Notes: generated by a model not told the origin, from the letters alone. DNA of 64,000 nt from Streptoverticillium olivoreticuli subsp. olivoreticuli (GCF_003391135.1 NZ_CP031455.1:6184001-6248000), one strand, 5' to 3'. Positions 7,795-16,092 are shown, numbered from the stretch's first letter. A program made the numbers and translations.

Positions 7795-8658
7795 GTGCGC
7801 ATCGATCTGCACACCCACTCCACGGCCTCGGACGGTACGGACACCCCCGCCGAGCTGGTCCGCAACGCGGCCGCCGCCGGGCTGGACGTCGTCGCGCTGA
7901 CCGACCACGACGGGGTCGGCGGCCACGCCGAGGCCATCGCCGCGCTGCCCGCCGGGCTGACCCTGGTCACGGGCGCCGAGCTCTCCTGCCGCTTCGCGGG
8001 ACCCGACGGCTTCGGCGTCCACATGCTGGCCTACCTCTTCGACCCGCTGGAGCCGGAGCTCGCCCGCGAGCGGGAGCTCGTGCGCGACGACCGGGTGCCG
8101 CGCGCCCGGGCCATGGTCGGCAAGCTCAACGAGCTGGGCGTGCCCGTCACCTGGGAGCGCGTCACGGAGCTCGCCGCGGGCGGTGCCGTGGGCCGGCCGC
8201 ACGTGGCCAGCGCCATGGTCGAGCTGGGCGTGGTCGACACCGTCTCCGACGCCTTCACCTCCGACTGGCTGGCCGATGGCGGCCGCGCCCACGTCGAGAA
8301 GCACGAGCTCGACCCCTTCGACGCGATCCGCCTGATCAAGGCGGCGGGCGGGGTCGCCGTCCTCGCGCACCCCTTCGCGATCAAGCGGGGCAACTGTGTC
8401 TCCGAGCGCGGGATAGCCGAGCTGGCCTCGGCCGGTCTCGACGGCGTCGAGGTGGACCACATGGACCACGACGCGCCCACACGCGCCCGGCTGCGCGGCC
8501 TGGCCGCCGACCTCTCCCTGCTGGCCACCGGCTCCAGCGACTACCACGGAAGCCGCAAGACCTGCCGGCTCGGTGAGTTCACCACCGACCCGGAGATCTA
8601 CGGCGAGATCACCCGCCGGGCCACGGGCGCGTTCCCCGTCCCGGGCGCCGGCGGCTGA
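7795..8658 (+). CDS. PHP-domain phosphoesterase (RNase AM / YciV-like)
   Basis: The 287-aa protein is a full-length PHP domain. The metal ligands are visible in order: HTHS at residues 6-9, TDHD near 38, E near 63 (GAELSC), a histidine in VGRPHVA, HPF near 190, and SSDYHG near the end. The closest described members are YciV/TrpH, which hydrolyse 3',5'-bisphosphonucleosides and trim RNA 5' ends. Substrate assignment here is by family only. The GTG start has AGGAG eight bases upstream. A TATCCT hexamer about 40 bases upstream could be the -10 of its promoter. Confidence 0.85.
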   Translation: MRIDLHTHSTASDGTDTPAELVRNAAAAGLDVVALTDHDGVGGHAEAIAALPAGLTLVTGAELSCRFAGPDGFGVHMLAYLFDPLEPELARERELVRDDRVPRARAMVGKLNELGVPVTWERVTELAAGGAVGRPHVASAMVELGVVDTVSDAFTSDWLADGGRAHVEKHELDPFDAIRLIKAAGGVAVLAHPFAIKRGNCVSERGIAELASAGLDGVEVDHMDHDAPTRARLRGLAADLSLLATGSSDYHGSRKTCRLGEFTTDPEIYGEITRRATGAFPVPGAGG

Positions 8659-8716
8659 CCCCTCCCTCTTCCCGGTCCCTCCGGGCCGCGCGCGTGCCGA
8701 CCGCACGTGCGTGACA

Positions 8717-8746
8717 GGGGGCACCTCCCAGCGGTAGCTGGGGGAA
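8717..8746 (+). repeat. GGTA-loop hairpin repeat, copy 2
   Basis: The element reads GGGGGCACCT, then the perfect hairpin CCCAGC-GGTA-GCTGGG, then GGGAA. It lies between the PHP and marC genes in a 238-bp spacer that otherwise shows only a run of ten C residues (8852-8861). Confidence 0.75.
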
Positions 8747-8896
8747 CCTCTGTACGCCCCTGAGCACCTTTGCCGTGCGACCGGCGCGTACCGCTCGTAC
8801 GCACTCCTCTGCCCACCGCCGTGCGCTGTCCCGCGCCCGCGTCCGCTCCCTCCCCCCCCCCAGCTCCTGCTCGCACCACTCTCGCAAGGCCTCACT

Positions 8897-9502
8897 GTGT
8901 TCGACTTCGCCGTCTTCGGATCCCTCTTCCTCACGCTTTTCGTGATCATGGACCCGCCGGGGATCACCCCCATCTTCCTCGCGCTCACCTCCGGCCGCCC
9001 GGCCAAGGTCCAGCGGCGCATGGCCTGGCAGGCGGCCGCGGTCGCCTTCGGCGTCATCGCCGTCTTCGGCATCTGCGGCCAGCAGATCCTGGACTACCTG
9101 CACATCACCACGCCCGCGCTGATGATCGCGGGCGGTCTGCTCCTGCTGCTGATCGCGCTGGACCTGCTGACGGGCAAGTCCGAGGAGCCCACCCAGACCA
9201 AGGACGTCAATGTCGCGCTCGTCCCGCTCGGCATGCCGCTGCTGGCCGGGCCCGGCGCGATCGTCTCGGTGATCCTCGCCGTCCAGCACGCGAACTCGGT
9301 CAGCGCCCAGATCTCGGTGTGGGTCGCCATCGCCGCGATGCACGTCGTGCTGTGGCTGGTGATGCGCTATTCGCTGCTGATCATCCGCGTCATCAAGGAC
9401 GGCGGCGTGGTGCTGGTGACGCGGCTCGCGGGCATGATGCTCTCGGCGCTGGCCGTCCAGCAGATCATCAACGGCATCACCCAGGTCATCGCCAACCGCT
9501 GA
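8897..9502 (+). CDS. MarC/UPF0056 family membrane protein
   Basis: The 201-aa protein has six hydrophobic segments and the typical MarC opening (FDFAVFGSLFLTLFVIMDPPG) with the conserved DPPG at the end of helix 1. A second family hallmark is VPLGMPLLAGPGAI in the middle. MarC proteins are inner-membrane proteins of unclear function; the early link to multiple antibiotic resistance was not sustained. The GTG start has a modest AAGG upstream. A homopolymer of ten C residues lies 35 bases before the start. Confidence 0.88.
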   Translation: MFDFAVFGSLFLTLFVIMDPPGITPIFLALTSGRPAKVQRRMAWQAAAVAFGVIAVFGICGQQILDYLHITTPALMIAGGLLLLLIALDLLTGKSEEPTQTKDVNVALVPLGMPLLAGPGAIVSVILAVQHANSVSAQISVWVAIAAMHVVLWLVMRYSLLIIRVIKDGGVVLVTRLAGMMLSALAVQQIINGITQVIANR

Positions 9503-9541
9503 CCGCGCGGGCGCCGCACCCGGCGCGGCTCACCCGCAAAC

Positions 9542-9581
9542 GCACGACACCCCCGTACGGTCCCGTACGGGGGTGTCGTGC
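9542..9581. terminator. Bidirectional terminator between marC and the 50-aa gene
   Basis: A perfect 19-bp inverted repeat (GCACGACACCCCCGTACGG and its complement) is separated by two bases. It lies between two convergent genes and probably ends both transcripts. Confidence 0.85.
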
Positions 9582-9600
9582 ACGTGGGAGTGCTCGCGCA

Positions 9601-9753
9601 CTACCGGGCCGCGGTGTGGGCCGGGCGGATGTAGATGCGCTGGCCTGTTGACGCGGCCTGCTGCACGATCCTGTTGACGGAGGCGGCGTCCACGACGGTG
9701 CTGTCGACGGCGCTGCCGTCGATGTCGTCCAGGCGCATGATTTCGAAGCGCAA
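9601..9753 (-). CDS. Small 50-aa protein (LRFEIMRLDD type)
   Basis: A short frame starts at TTG with a good ribosome binding site (GAAGGGAG, six bases away). It encodes LRFEIMRLDDIDGSAVDSTV..., ends IYIRPAHTAAR, and has 50 residues. I recognise this as a small protein found in many Streptomyces genomes, usually written MRFEIMRLDDVDG. It has no cysteine, membrane segment or signal peptide; its role is unknown. Nearly all codons end in G or C. The other frames over the same stretch are longer but have unlikely compositions. A strong terminator follows directly. Confidence 0.75.
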   Translation of the reverse strand: MRFEIMRLDDIDGSAVDSTVVDAASVNRIVQQAASTGQRIYIRPAHTAAR

Positions 9754-9849
9754 GGCTTCTCCCTTCGTCTGATCCTCCTGAGGAGAACTCCATGAGTAGG
9801 TGAACGAGAGTCGCGACGGTGCGACCTGCTCACATACGTGTCCAACGAG

Positions 9850-9857
9850 GTGATCAC
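9850..9857. promoter_or_regulatory. Possible operator palindrome GTGATCAC
   Basis: A perfect 8-bp palindrome lies in the AT-richer spacer between the divergent 50-aa gene and NYN gene. It loosely resembles half-sites seen in BldD-type operators, but eight bases alone prove little. Confidence 0.25.
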
Positions 9858-9916
9858 TTCAAACATTCCCTACGCTAAGGAAATTTTTAACGTGACTAAT
9901 TACTGAGAGCTCGCAC

Positions 9917-10855
9917 ATGACCGACCACCCCGTCGCACACCCCCCGCAGACCCCGGACCTGGCCGCGATCACCGCGGGCATCGAGCGCACCAATGAGCTG
10001 CTCAACCGCGTCCTCGCCGAGGTCGCCACCACCCCCTCCACCCACGCGATCTTCGTGGACGCCGGCTACGTCTACGCCGCCGCGGGCCGGCTCGTCGCCG
10101 GCACCGAGGACCGGCGGTCCTTCGACCTCGACGCCGAAGGGCTGATCGAGGCGTTCATCGACAAGGCCCGCATGATCTTCCCCGACAGCAGGCTGCTGCG
10201 GGTCTACTGGTACGACGGCGCCCGGCGCCGCATCCACACCGCCGAGCAGCAGAGCATCGCCGAACTCCCCGACGTCAAGGTCCGCCTCGGCAACCTCAAC
10301 GCCAACAACCAGCAGAAGGGCGTCGACTCCCTCATCCGCAGCGACCTCGAATCCCTCGCCCGGCACCGCGCCATCAGCGACGCCGCGCTCATCGGCGGCG
10401 ACGAGGACCTCGTCTCGGCCGTCGAGGCCGCGCAGGGCTACGGCGCCCGCGTCCACCTCTGGGGCATCGAGGCCGTCGGCGGCCGCAACCAGGCCGAGCC
10501 CCTGCTCTGGGAGGTCGACAGCCAGCGCACCTTCGACCTCGACTTCTGCAAGCCCTACGTCGCCCGCCGCGCCGTACCCGAGCCCTACGGCGAGGCCGCC
10601 GCCCACCAGGCACCCGCGCCCAGCCGCGACGACGTGCGCTTCGTCGGCGCCCAGGTCGCCGCCCAGTGGCTGGGCTCCCGCGGCCGCGACACCCTCGCCG
10701 AGCTGCTGCCCGGCCACCCCTATCTCCCCGGCGCTGTCGACCAGGAACTCCTGGTGGAGGCCGAGGCACTGCTCGGCCTCTCGCTGCGCGGCCACGCGGA
10801 CCTGCGCCGGGCGCTGCGCGACGGATTCTGGGACCACCTGGGCACCCAGTACTGA
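9917..10855 (+). CDS. NYN-domain (PIN-like) protein
   Basis: The 312-aa protein contains an NYN domain at about residues 40-200: IFVDAGYVYAAAG carries the first acidic residue, GVDSLIRSDLESL the second, and ALIGGDEDLVSAVEAA the third acidic cluster. NYN domains are PIN-like metal-dependent nucleases thought to process RNA. The C-terminal 100 residues (VAAQWLGSRGRDTLAELL...) look like a helical LOTUS/OST-HTH-type add-on that might bind RNA, but that is a guess. The start follows a TTTTTAACGTGACTAATTA stretch, unusually AT-rich for this window. The downstream hairpin at 10927-10959 would end the transcript. Confidence 0.82.
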   Translation: MTDHPVAHPPQTPDLAAITAGIERTNELLNRVLAEVATTPSTHAIFVDAGYVYAAAGRLVAGTEDRRSFDLDAEGLIEAFIDKARMIFPDSRLLRVYWYDGARRRIHTAEQQSIAELPDVKVRLGNLNANNQQKGVDSLIRSDLESLARHRAISDAALIGGDEDLVSAVEAAQGYGARVHLWGIEAVGGRNQAEPLLWEVDSQRTFDLDFCKPYVARRAVPEPYGEAAAHQAPAPSRDDVRFVGAQVAAQWLGSRGRDTLAELLPGHPYLPGAVDQELLVEAEALLGLSLRGHADLRRALRDGFWDHLGTQY

Positions 10856-10926
10856 ACATACGGAACCAGCGTGGCGCGTGCGCGTGCCGGAATGCGCGCG
10901 GGGACGGTGAGTGGAACCCTTGCTTC

Positions 10927-10959
10927 GGGTGGTCGTGGCCCCCGGGGCACGGCCACCCC
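10927..10959 (+). terminator. Probable terminator after the NYN gene
   Basis: GGGTGGTCGTG pairs with CACGGCCACCC (one G-T pair) around a ten-base GC loop, about 70 bases after the NYN stop codon. Confidence 0.6.
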
Positions 10960-11029
10960 AGAGTGCTGCCACCGTCCGGAATCCGGAAATCCCCGGAAGA
11001 GACCCCGAACAGAATCGAGGCGATCGGCC

Positions 11030-11833
11030 ATGGCGTCGTCCTCCGACCGTGCCGTGCCGGGCGCGCCGTGCTGGGTGTCCCTGCTGACCCACGACCTCAC
11101 CGCCGCCCAGGACTTCTACGGCCCGGTGATGGGCTGGACCTTCCGGTCCGGCAGGCTGGGCGAGAACTTCACCGTGGCGCTCGCCGACGGCAAACCCGTC
11201 GCCGGCATCGGCAACGTCGCCCGCACCATGGGCGTCGCCGTCTCCTGGACCTCCTACTTCGCCGTCGAGGACGCCGACGTGGTGGCCTCCCGCATCCGCG
11301 AGCGCGGCGGCACCGTCGCCGTCGGACCGATCGCCGTCGGCCACGGCCGGGCTGCCCTCGCCGCCGACTCCGCCGGCGCCGTCTTCGGCTTCTGGGAGGG
11401 CGAGACCCTCCGCGAGTGGCGCGTCGGCCGGGAGAGCGCGCCCGCCTGGCTGGAGCTGCGCACGCGCGACGCCTTCGCCGCCGCCATGTTCTACGGCGAG
11501 GTCTTCGAGTGGGCCACCGGCCGCCCCGACCGCTGCGAGGTGCGCTACGAGGACGACGCCGTGATGGTCCGCTCCGCCGGGCACACCGTCGCCTGCCTGC
11601 GCGGCGGCGCGGTGGAAGCGGCGCCCGACCCGAGGATCCGGCCCCGCTGGCACGTCTACTTCTGCGTCGACGACGTCGAGAAGGCCGTCGAGACCGCCCT
11701 CGCCGCGGGCGGCACGGTCGCCGCCGAGCCGGGCCAGTCCCAGGTGGGCCGCGAGGCGACGCTCCGCGACCCCCAGGGCGGGCTCTTCACCGTGACCACG
11801 AGCGGGGCGGGCGTCGCCCCGGATCCCTCGTAG
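11030..11833 (+). CDS. VOC-family protein with two glyoxalase-like modules
   Basis: The 267-aa product has two vicinal-oxygen-chelate modules. The first starts PCWVSLLTHDLTAAQDFYGPVMGW; AQDFYGPVMGW is typical. The second starts WLELRTRDAFAAAMFYGEVFEW, with the final RDPQGGLFTV strand. Many such Streptomyces proteins are annotated as hydroxylases or glyoxalases without evidence. Metal ligands are not fully conserved in either module, so a binding role is as likely as catalysis. The open frame continues upstream, but that stretch is the spacer with the terminator, so I use the ATG just before ASSSDRAVPG. Confidence 0.8.
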   Translation: MASSSDRAVPGAPCWVSLLTHDLTAAQDFYGPVMGWTFRSGRLGENFTVALADGKPVAGIGNVARTMGVAVSWTSYFAVEDADVVASRIRERGGTVAVGPIAVGHGRAALAADSAGAVFGFWEGETLREWRVGRESAPAWLELRTRDAFAAAMFYGEVFEWATGRPDRCEVRYEDDAVMVRSAGHTVACLRGGAVEAAPDPRIRPRWHVYFCVDDVEKAVETALAAGGTVAAEPGQSQVGREATLRDPQGGLFTVTTSGAGVAPDPS

Positions 11834-11840
11834 ACCGCCC

Positions 11841-12704
11841 TCAGACCACCAGGTCCCAGAAGCGCACGAGGGCCTCCGCCGTCGCCGCCGGGCGCTCCGC
11901 GTTGGGGGAGTGGCCCGCGCCCTCGACGACCGTACGGACCGCCGACAGCTCCTTCGCCATCGCGTCGATCGACGGCACCGGCCAGGCGTAGTCCAGGCGG
12001 CCGGAGAGTACGTGCTTGGGCAGCGGGACCGCCGCCAGCTCCGCCGTACGGTCCGGCTCGACGGTCAACTGGTGCCCGGCGGCGAGGAGTTGCTCCGTCG
12101 TCGTGAGCGTCCAGCGGCGGTGCAGGAACTCTTCCAGAGCGGGGTCCCGGGGCTCCGTGGCTGCCGTCTCCCGATCCTGTTCCTGCATCTCCCGCCAGAC
12201 CGCTTCCTTGTCCAACTGCCCCAGGGCGGCGAGCAGTAGCCGGGTACGCGCCTGCTGCTCCGCCGCGATCGCCGCCGGGCCACAGCTCATGATCGTGAGC
12301 GAGCGGAAGGGCGAGGCGTCCAGCAGCACCGCCGCACGGCAGACCAGACCGCCGAACGAGTGCCCCAGCAGGTGCACTCCACCGCCGAGGGCCTCCGCCT
12401 GCGCGATGACGTCCCGGGCCAGCTCGTCCTGCGCGTACGCCGACGCCTCGCGCGGCCCCGCGCTCTCGTTCTGCCCCCGCCCGTCCACGGCCACCGCCCG
12501 ATAACCGGCCGCCGCGAGCGGCTCCAGCAACGCGATGAAGTCCTCCTTGCTCCCGGTGAACCCCGGCACGAGCAGGACGGTGCCGCGGGTCGCGACCCCG
12601 GCCGCGTCCGGGAGGGCGTCGTGCGTCGCGAACTCGCCGCGGGGGGTGGGGAGGGGGCGGGCCTGGGCCTGAGGGGGCGGGGTGAGGAAGGGAGGGCGGC
12701 TCAT
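11841..12704 (-). CDS. Alpha/beta-fold hydrolase
   Basis: The 287-aa protein has the alpha/beta-hydrolase pattern: oxyanion region VLLVPGFTGSKEDF, nucleophile elbow LLGHSFGG, acid residue in VLSGRLDYAWPV, and the final histidine in GAGHSPNAERP. A substrate cannot be inferred. It is convergent with the VOC gene, with only seven bases between stops. I placed the start at ATG 12704 because AGGCTA (TAGCCT on the coding strand, a -10 hexamer) stands exactly seven bases before it, giving a leaderless mRNA. A longer frame would begin inside the hairpin repeat at 12799. Confidence 0.83.
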   Translation of the reverse strand: MSRPPFLTPPPQAQARPLPTPRGEFATHDALPDAAGVATRGTVLLVPGFTGSKEDFIALLEPLAAAGYRAVAVDGRGQNESAGPREASAYAQDELARDVIAQAEALGGGVHLLGHSFGGLVCRAAVLLDASPFRSLTIMSCGPAAIAAEQQARTRLLLAALGQLDKEAVWREMQEQDRETAATEPRDPALEEFLHRRWTLTTTEQLLAAGHQLTVEPDRTAELAAVPLPKHVLSGRLDYAWPVPSIDAMAKELSAVRTVVEGAGHSPNAERPAATAEALVRFWDLVV

Positions 12705-12798
12705 GGGGGTGAGGCTAGCCGTTGGGTGGGGGCGGTTTGTTTGTGGGTGCGGCTTTGTTTGCGCCTGCGGCGGGGCGCCCTGCGGGCGCGGCCTCAAG

Positions 12799-12828
12799 CT
12801 CCCCCAGCTACCGCTGGGAGGTGCCCCC
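12799..12828 (-). repeat. GGTA-loop hairpin repeat, copy 3 (inverted)
   Basis: Read on the minus strand this is GGGGGCACCT followed by CCCAGC-GGTA-GCTGGG and GGGAG, matching copy 2 in 28 of its first 29 bases or better. It lies between two minus-strand genes. Confidence 0.75.
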
Positions 12829-12879
12829 ACGGGCTGGGTTGTGGCTGGGCCGGGGGCGTGGCCTCCGGGGCAGGGGTCC

Positions 12880-12959
12880 TGGACCGTATATTTACGGCGC
12901 GTTGCCCTCTGGGGTATTGATCACCCGGGGCTTGCGCCGCAAATACACGACAGCGTCCA
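12880..12959. repeat. AT-rich imperfect dyad of about 80 bases
   Basis: GTATATTTACGGCGC (12886) pairs with GCGCCGCAAATACAC (12934) at 13 of 15 positions. Outer GGAC/GTCC arms and two inner stems (GCCC/GGGC, GGGT/ACCC) continue the same fold, giving one long hairpin. Its A+T-rich arms stand out from the surroundings. Confidence 0.6.
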
Positions 12960-13106
12960 GAACCCCTACCCCTGCGGCCCCACCCCCTCCGCCGGAGGGC
13001 AAGCTGCGGACCGTTCGGGGTGTCCTCCGGGCGACGGCCGTACGCCGCCGACGGCGGGTGGTTGGCACCGAAAAGGGTGCCCATCACCTTCTGAGTGCCG
13101 GGCGGT

Positions 13107-13214
13107 CGCGGGTGGGTGTGTCCCGCCGCGGTAGCGGCGGGCAGCCGACCGCGGCGGGCGGGGGGCGACGGTCCGCAGGGCCGCGGGTGGGTGTCTCCCC
13201 GTCGCGGTAGCGAC
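13107..13214 (+). repeat. Direct repeat pair with GGTA-loop hairpins
   Basis: Two copies of a CGCGGGTGGGTGTNTCC unit, at 13107 and 13182, are each followed by a hairpin with a GGTA loop: CCCGCCGC-GGTA-GCGGCGGG (13122-13141) and GTCGC-GGTA-GCGAC (13201-13214). The stems differ but remain paired. Confidence 0.65.
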
Positions 13215-13229
13215 CCGCCGTGGGACGGC

Positions 13230-13265
13230 GACGGCCGGTCACCCCGTCGTGGGGGACCGGCCGTC
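13230..13265 (-). terminator. Terminator of the DEAD-box helicase gene
   Basis: A perfect 11-bp inverted repeat (GACGGCCGGTC) with a 14-base loop lies about 15 bases after the helicase stop codon. Confidence 0.8.
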
Positions 13266-13280
13266 GTCAGAGGGTGAGCG

Positions 13281-15674
13281 TCAGCTCGTGGCAGTGGCCT
13301 TGGGAGCCGCCGCCTTGCGGGTGCGCTTCACCGGCGTCTCCGCCGCGTCAGCCTTGGGGGCCGCCGCCTTGCGCGTGCGCTTCGGCTTCTCCTCGGTGAC
13401 CTCGGCGTCCGCCTCGGTCTTGGGGGCCGCGGTCTTGCGGGTGCGCTTCACCGGCGTCTCCGCCGCGTCGGCCTTCGGGGCCGCCACCTTGCGGGTCCGC
13501 TTCGGCTTCTCCTCGGCCTCGGCCGTTTCGGCCTCGACCTTGGGAGCCGCAGCCTTGCGCGTGCGCTTCGGCTTGGCTTCCGCCTCGGGCGTCTCGGCCT
13601 CGGCCTTGGGGGCTGCCGCCTTGCGCGTGCGCTTGGGCTTGGCCTCTGCTTCGGCCGTTTCGGCCTCGGCCTTCGGGGCTGCCGTCTTGCGGGTGCGCTT
13701 CGGCTTGGCCTCGGCCTCGGGCGTCTCGGCCTCGGCCTTGGGGGCTGCCGCCTTGCGCGTGCGCTTCGGCTTCTCCTCGGTGACCTCGGCGTCCGCCTCG
13801 GTCTTGGGGGCCGCGGTCTTGCGGGTGCGCTTCACCGGCGTCTCCGCCGCGTCGGCCTTCGGGGCCGCCGCCTTGCGGGTCCGCTTCGGCTTCTCCTCGG
13901 CCTCGACCGGAGTCGACTCCGTGGCCTGCGACGGGATCGTGGCCGTCGCCGCCGCCAGGGCCGCGGCCGCGGTCTCGACGGTCTGGAAACCGGCCTCGGT
14001 GTCGGTGGTCACCGGCTTCGCCACCCGCGCACGACGACGGCGCGGCTGCTCGGGCTCGACAGCGGCGGCCGGAGCCGGAACGGCCTCGGGCGTCGCGGTC
14101 ACGGCGGGAGCCGAAGGTGCGGCCGACGACGCGCTGTGGCGCGTACGGCGACGGCGACGCGGCTTCGAGGGCGTCTCGGGAGCGCCCTCCGCCACGGGCC
14201 GGGCGGCGGGCTCGGCCACCGGCTCCGCCACGGCGGGCGTCGCGACGGTGGTGAGCGGCGCCTCGTCGCCGGCCGTCGCACCGCCACGGGTGCGGCGGCG
14301 CTGACGCGGGGTGCGGGTGCGCGCGGGGCGCTCCTCCGCCACGGGCGCCTGCTTCGGGCCGCGGCCACGGGCGCCACGGCCACCCGTCTCGCCGAGGTCC
14401 TCGATCTCCTCCGCCGCGAGCCCGGCACGGGTCCGCTCGGAGCGCGGCAGTATGCCCTTGGTCCCCGCGGGGATGTTCAGCAGCTCGTAGAGGTGCGGGG
14501 AGGTGGAGTACGTCTCCTCCGGCTCGTCGAACGGCAGGTCCAGCGCCTTGTTGATCAGCTTCCAGCGCGGGATGTCGTCCCAGTCGACGAGGGTGACGGC
14601 CGTACCCGACTTGCCCGCGCGGCCCGTACGGCCGATGCGGTGCAGGTAGGTCTTCTCGTCCTCGGGGGACTGGTAGTTGATGACGTGCGTGACGTTGTCG
14701 ACGTCGATGCCTCGGGCGGCGACGTCGGTGCAGACCAGCACGTCGACCTTGCCGTTGCGGAAGGCGCGCAGCGCCTGCTCGCGGGCGCCCTGGCCGAGGT
14801 CGCCGTGGACCGCGCCGGAGGCGAAGCCGCGGCGGGCCAGCTGGTCGGCGATGTCGGCGGCCGTCCGCTTCGTACGGCAGAAGACCATCGCGAGGGCGCG
14901 CTCCTCGGCCTGGAGGATGCGGGAGACCATCTCCGGCTTGTCCATGTTGTGCGCGCGGAAGACGTGCTGCTCGATGTTGGCGACGGTCTGGCCCTCGTCG
15001 TCCGGCGCGGTGGCGCGGATGTGCGTGGGCTGCGACATGTAGCGCCGCGCGAGGTTGATGACGGCGCCCGGCATGGTGGCCGAGAACAGCATCGTCTGGC
15101 GCTTGGCGGGCAGCATCATCATGATCCGCTCGACGTCGGGCAGGAAGCCCAGGTCGAGCATCTCGTCGGCCTCGTCCAGGACGAGCGCCTTGATGTGCGA
15201 GAGGTCCAGCTTCTTCTGGCCCGCGAGGTCGAGCAGTCGGCCCGGGGTGCCGACGATGACGTCGACGCCCTTCTTGAGCGCCTCGACCTGCGGCTCGTAG
15301 GCACGGCCGCCGTAGATCGCCAGCACGCGTACGTTGCGGACCTTGCCGGCGGTGAGGAGGTCGTTGGTGACCTGCTGGCACAGCTCACGGGTGGGGACGA
15401 CCACGAGCGCCTGCGGGGCGTCGGTGAGCTGCTCGGGCTTGGCCCGGCCGGCCTCGACGTCCGCGGGGACGACGACGCGCTCCAGCAGGGGAAGGCCGAA
15501 GCCCAGCGTCTTTCCGGTGCCGGTCTTGGCCTGGCCGATGACGTCCGAGCCCGACAGGGCCACGGGGAGCGTCATCTCCTGGATGGGGAAGGGGTGGACG
15601 ATGCCGACGGCTTCAAGGGCTTCGGCGGTCTCGGGAAGAATCCCGATTTCTCGGAAGGTGGAGAGAGTAGACAG
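13281..15674 (-). CDS. DEAD-box ATP-dependent RNA helicase with long basic repeat tail
   Basis: Residues about 5-400 carry all DEAD-box motifs: Q motif, AKTGTGKT (Walker A), PTRELC, TPGRLLD, DEAD in VLDEADEMLD, SAT, and HRIGRTGRAG. It should unwind RNA or ribonucleoprotein in the cytosol, as cold-shock helicases such as RhlE/DeaD do. The last 230 residues hold ten KRTRK units spaced by Ala/Glu-rich linkers, resembling histone H1 or AT-hook tails. The start is unsettled: homology begins STFREIGILPE, and the nearest codon with a ribosome binding site (AAGAGG, seven bases) is CTG 15674. The frame stays open to ATG 15941 with a GTG at about 15800. Confidence 0.88.
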   Translation of the reverse strand: MSTLSTFREIGILPETAEALEAVGIVHPFPIQEMTLPVALSGSDVIGQAKTGTGKTLGFGLPLLERVVVPADVEAGRAKPEQLTDAPQALVVVPTRELCQQVTNDLLTAGKVRNVRVLAIYGGRAYEPQVEALKKGVDVIVGTPGRLLDLAGQKKLDLSHIKALVLDEADEMLDLGFLPDVERIMMMLPAKRQTMLFSATMPGAVINLARRYMSQPTHIRATAPDDEGQTVANIEQHVFRAHNMDKPEMVSRILQAEERALAMVFCRTKRTAADIADQLARRGFASGAVHGDLGQGAREQALRAFRNGKVDVLVCTDVAARGIDVDNVTHVINYQSPEDEKTYLHRIGRTGRAGKSGTAVTLVDWDDIPRWKLINKALDLPFDEPEETYSTSPHLYELLNIPAGTKGILPRSERTRAGLAAEEIEDLGETGGRGARGRGPKQAPVAEERPARTRTPRQRRRTRGGATAGDEAPLTTVATPAVAEPVAEPAARPVAEGAPETPSKPRRRRRTRHSASSAAPSAPAVTATPEAVPAPAAAVEPEQPRRRRARVAKPVTTDTEAGFQTVETAAAALAAATATIPSQATESTPVEAEEKPKRTRKAAAPKADAAETPVKRTRKTAAPKTEADAEVTEEKPKRTRKAAAPKAEAETPEAEAKPKRTRKTAAPKAEAETAEAEAKPKRTRKAAAPKAEAETPEAEAKPKRTRKAAAPKVEAETAEAEEKPKRTRKVAAPKADAAETPVKRTRKTAAPKTEADAEVTEEKPKRTRKAAAPKADAAETPVKRTRKAAAPKATATS

Positions 15675-16092
15675 GATCTTGCCTCTTCTGTGAGACGCGG
15701 CGCGAGGCGGCGAAGGGGGTCGTACGTACCGCGCCGGGGTACTGTCCGGCCTTGGAGAAGCCGGGTGACGCGCGGGACCACTGCCTTCGCTCTTGCACAC
15801 GTGCCGCGAGCGGATCCCTCCAAGCGCATACGTCTCGCATGCGCCGCGCGGAGGGCGGTCGGTTTTGGAAGCCGATCGGGCCACCGACCGGGCATCCGCT
15901 GGGGATCCGGGGGCCGGGCGAGTGACGCCACCGGAAGACACAGCATGGGACAGCCCGCCGAATACTCGGCAGGCGCATTACCACTGTACCCCGGAAACAC
16001 GCATGTGTGTCCGGACAATCCTTCGGACAGATGAGGAGGAACTGGCTGACCAGGGCCTTCCCCCTGATCCCAGGCGGGCTATTGTGCGCTCC
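15675..16092. other. Spacer between the divergent helicase and ferritin-like genes
   Basis: Part or all of this stretch may be the helicase leader, because the helicase frame stays open to 15941 without family-like sequence. At the right end TATTGT (16080-16085) is the likely -10 of the ferritin-like gene. I see no other gene. Confidence 0.55.

Larger units (their letters stand above)
12705..13280. other. 576-bp gene-free stretch rich in hairpins
   Basis: No credible gene. From left to right it holds the -10 of the hydrolase gene, the inverted GGTA-loop repeat, an AT-rich imperfect dyad of about 80 bases (12880-12959), a direct repeat of about 30 bases present twice (13107 and 13182, each with a GGTA-loop hairpin), and the terminator of the DEAD-box gene. 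Confidence 0.75.
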
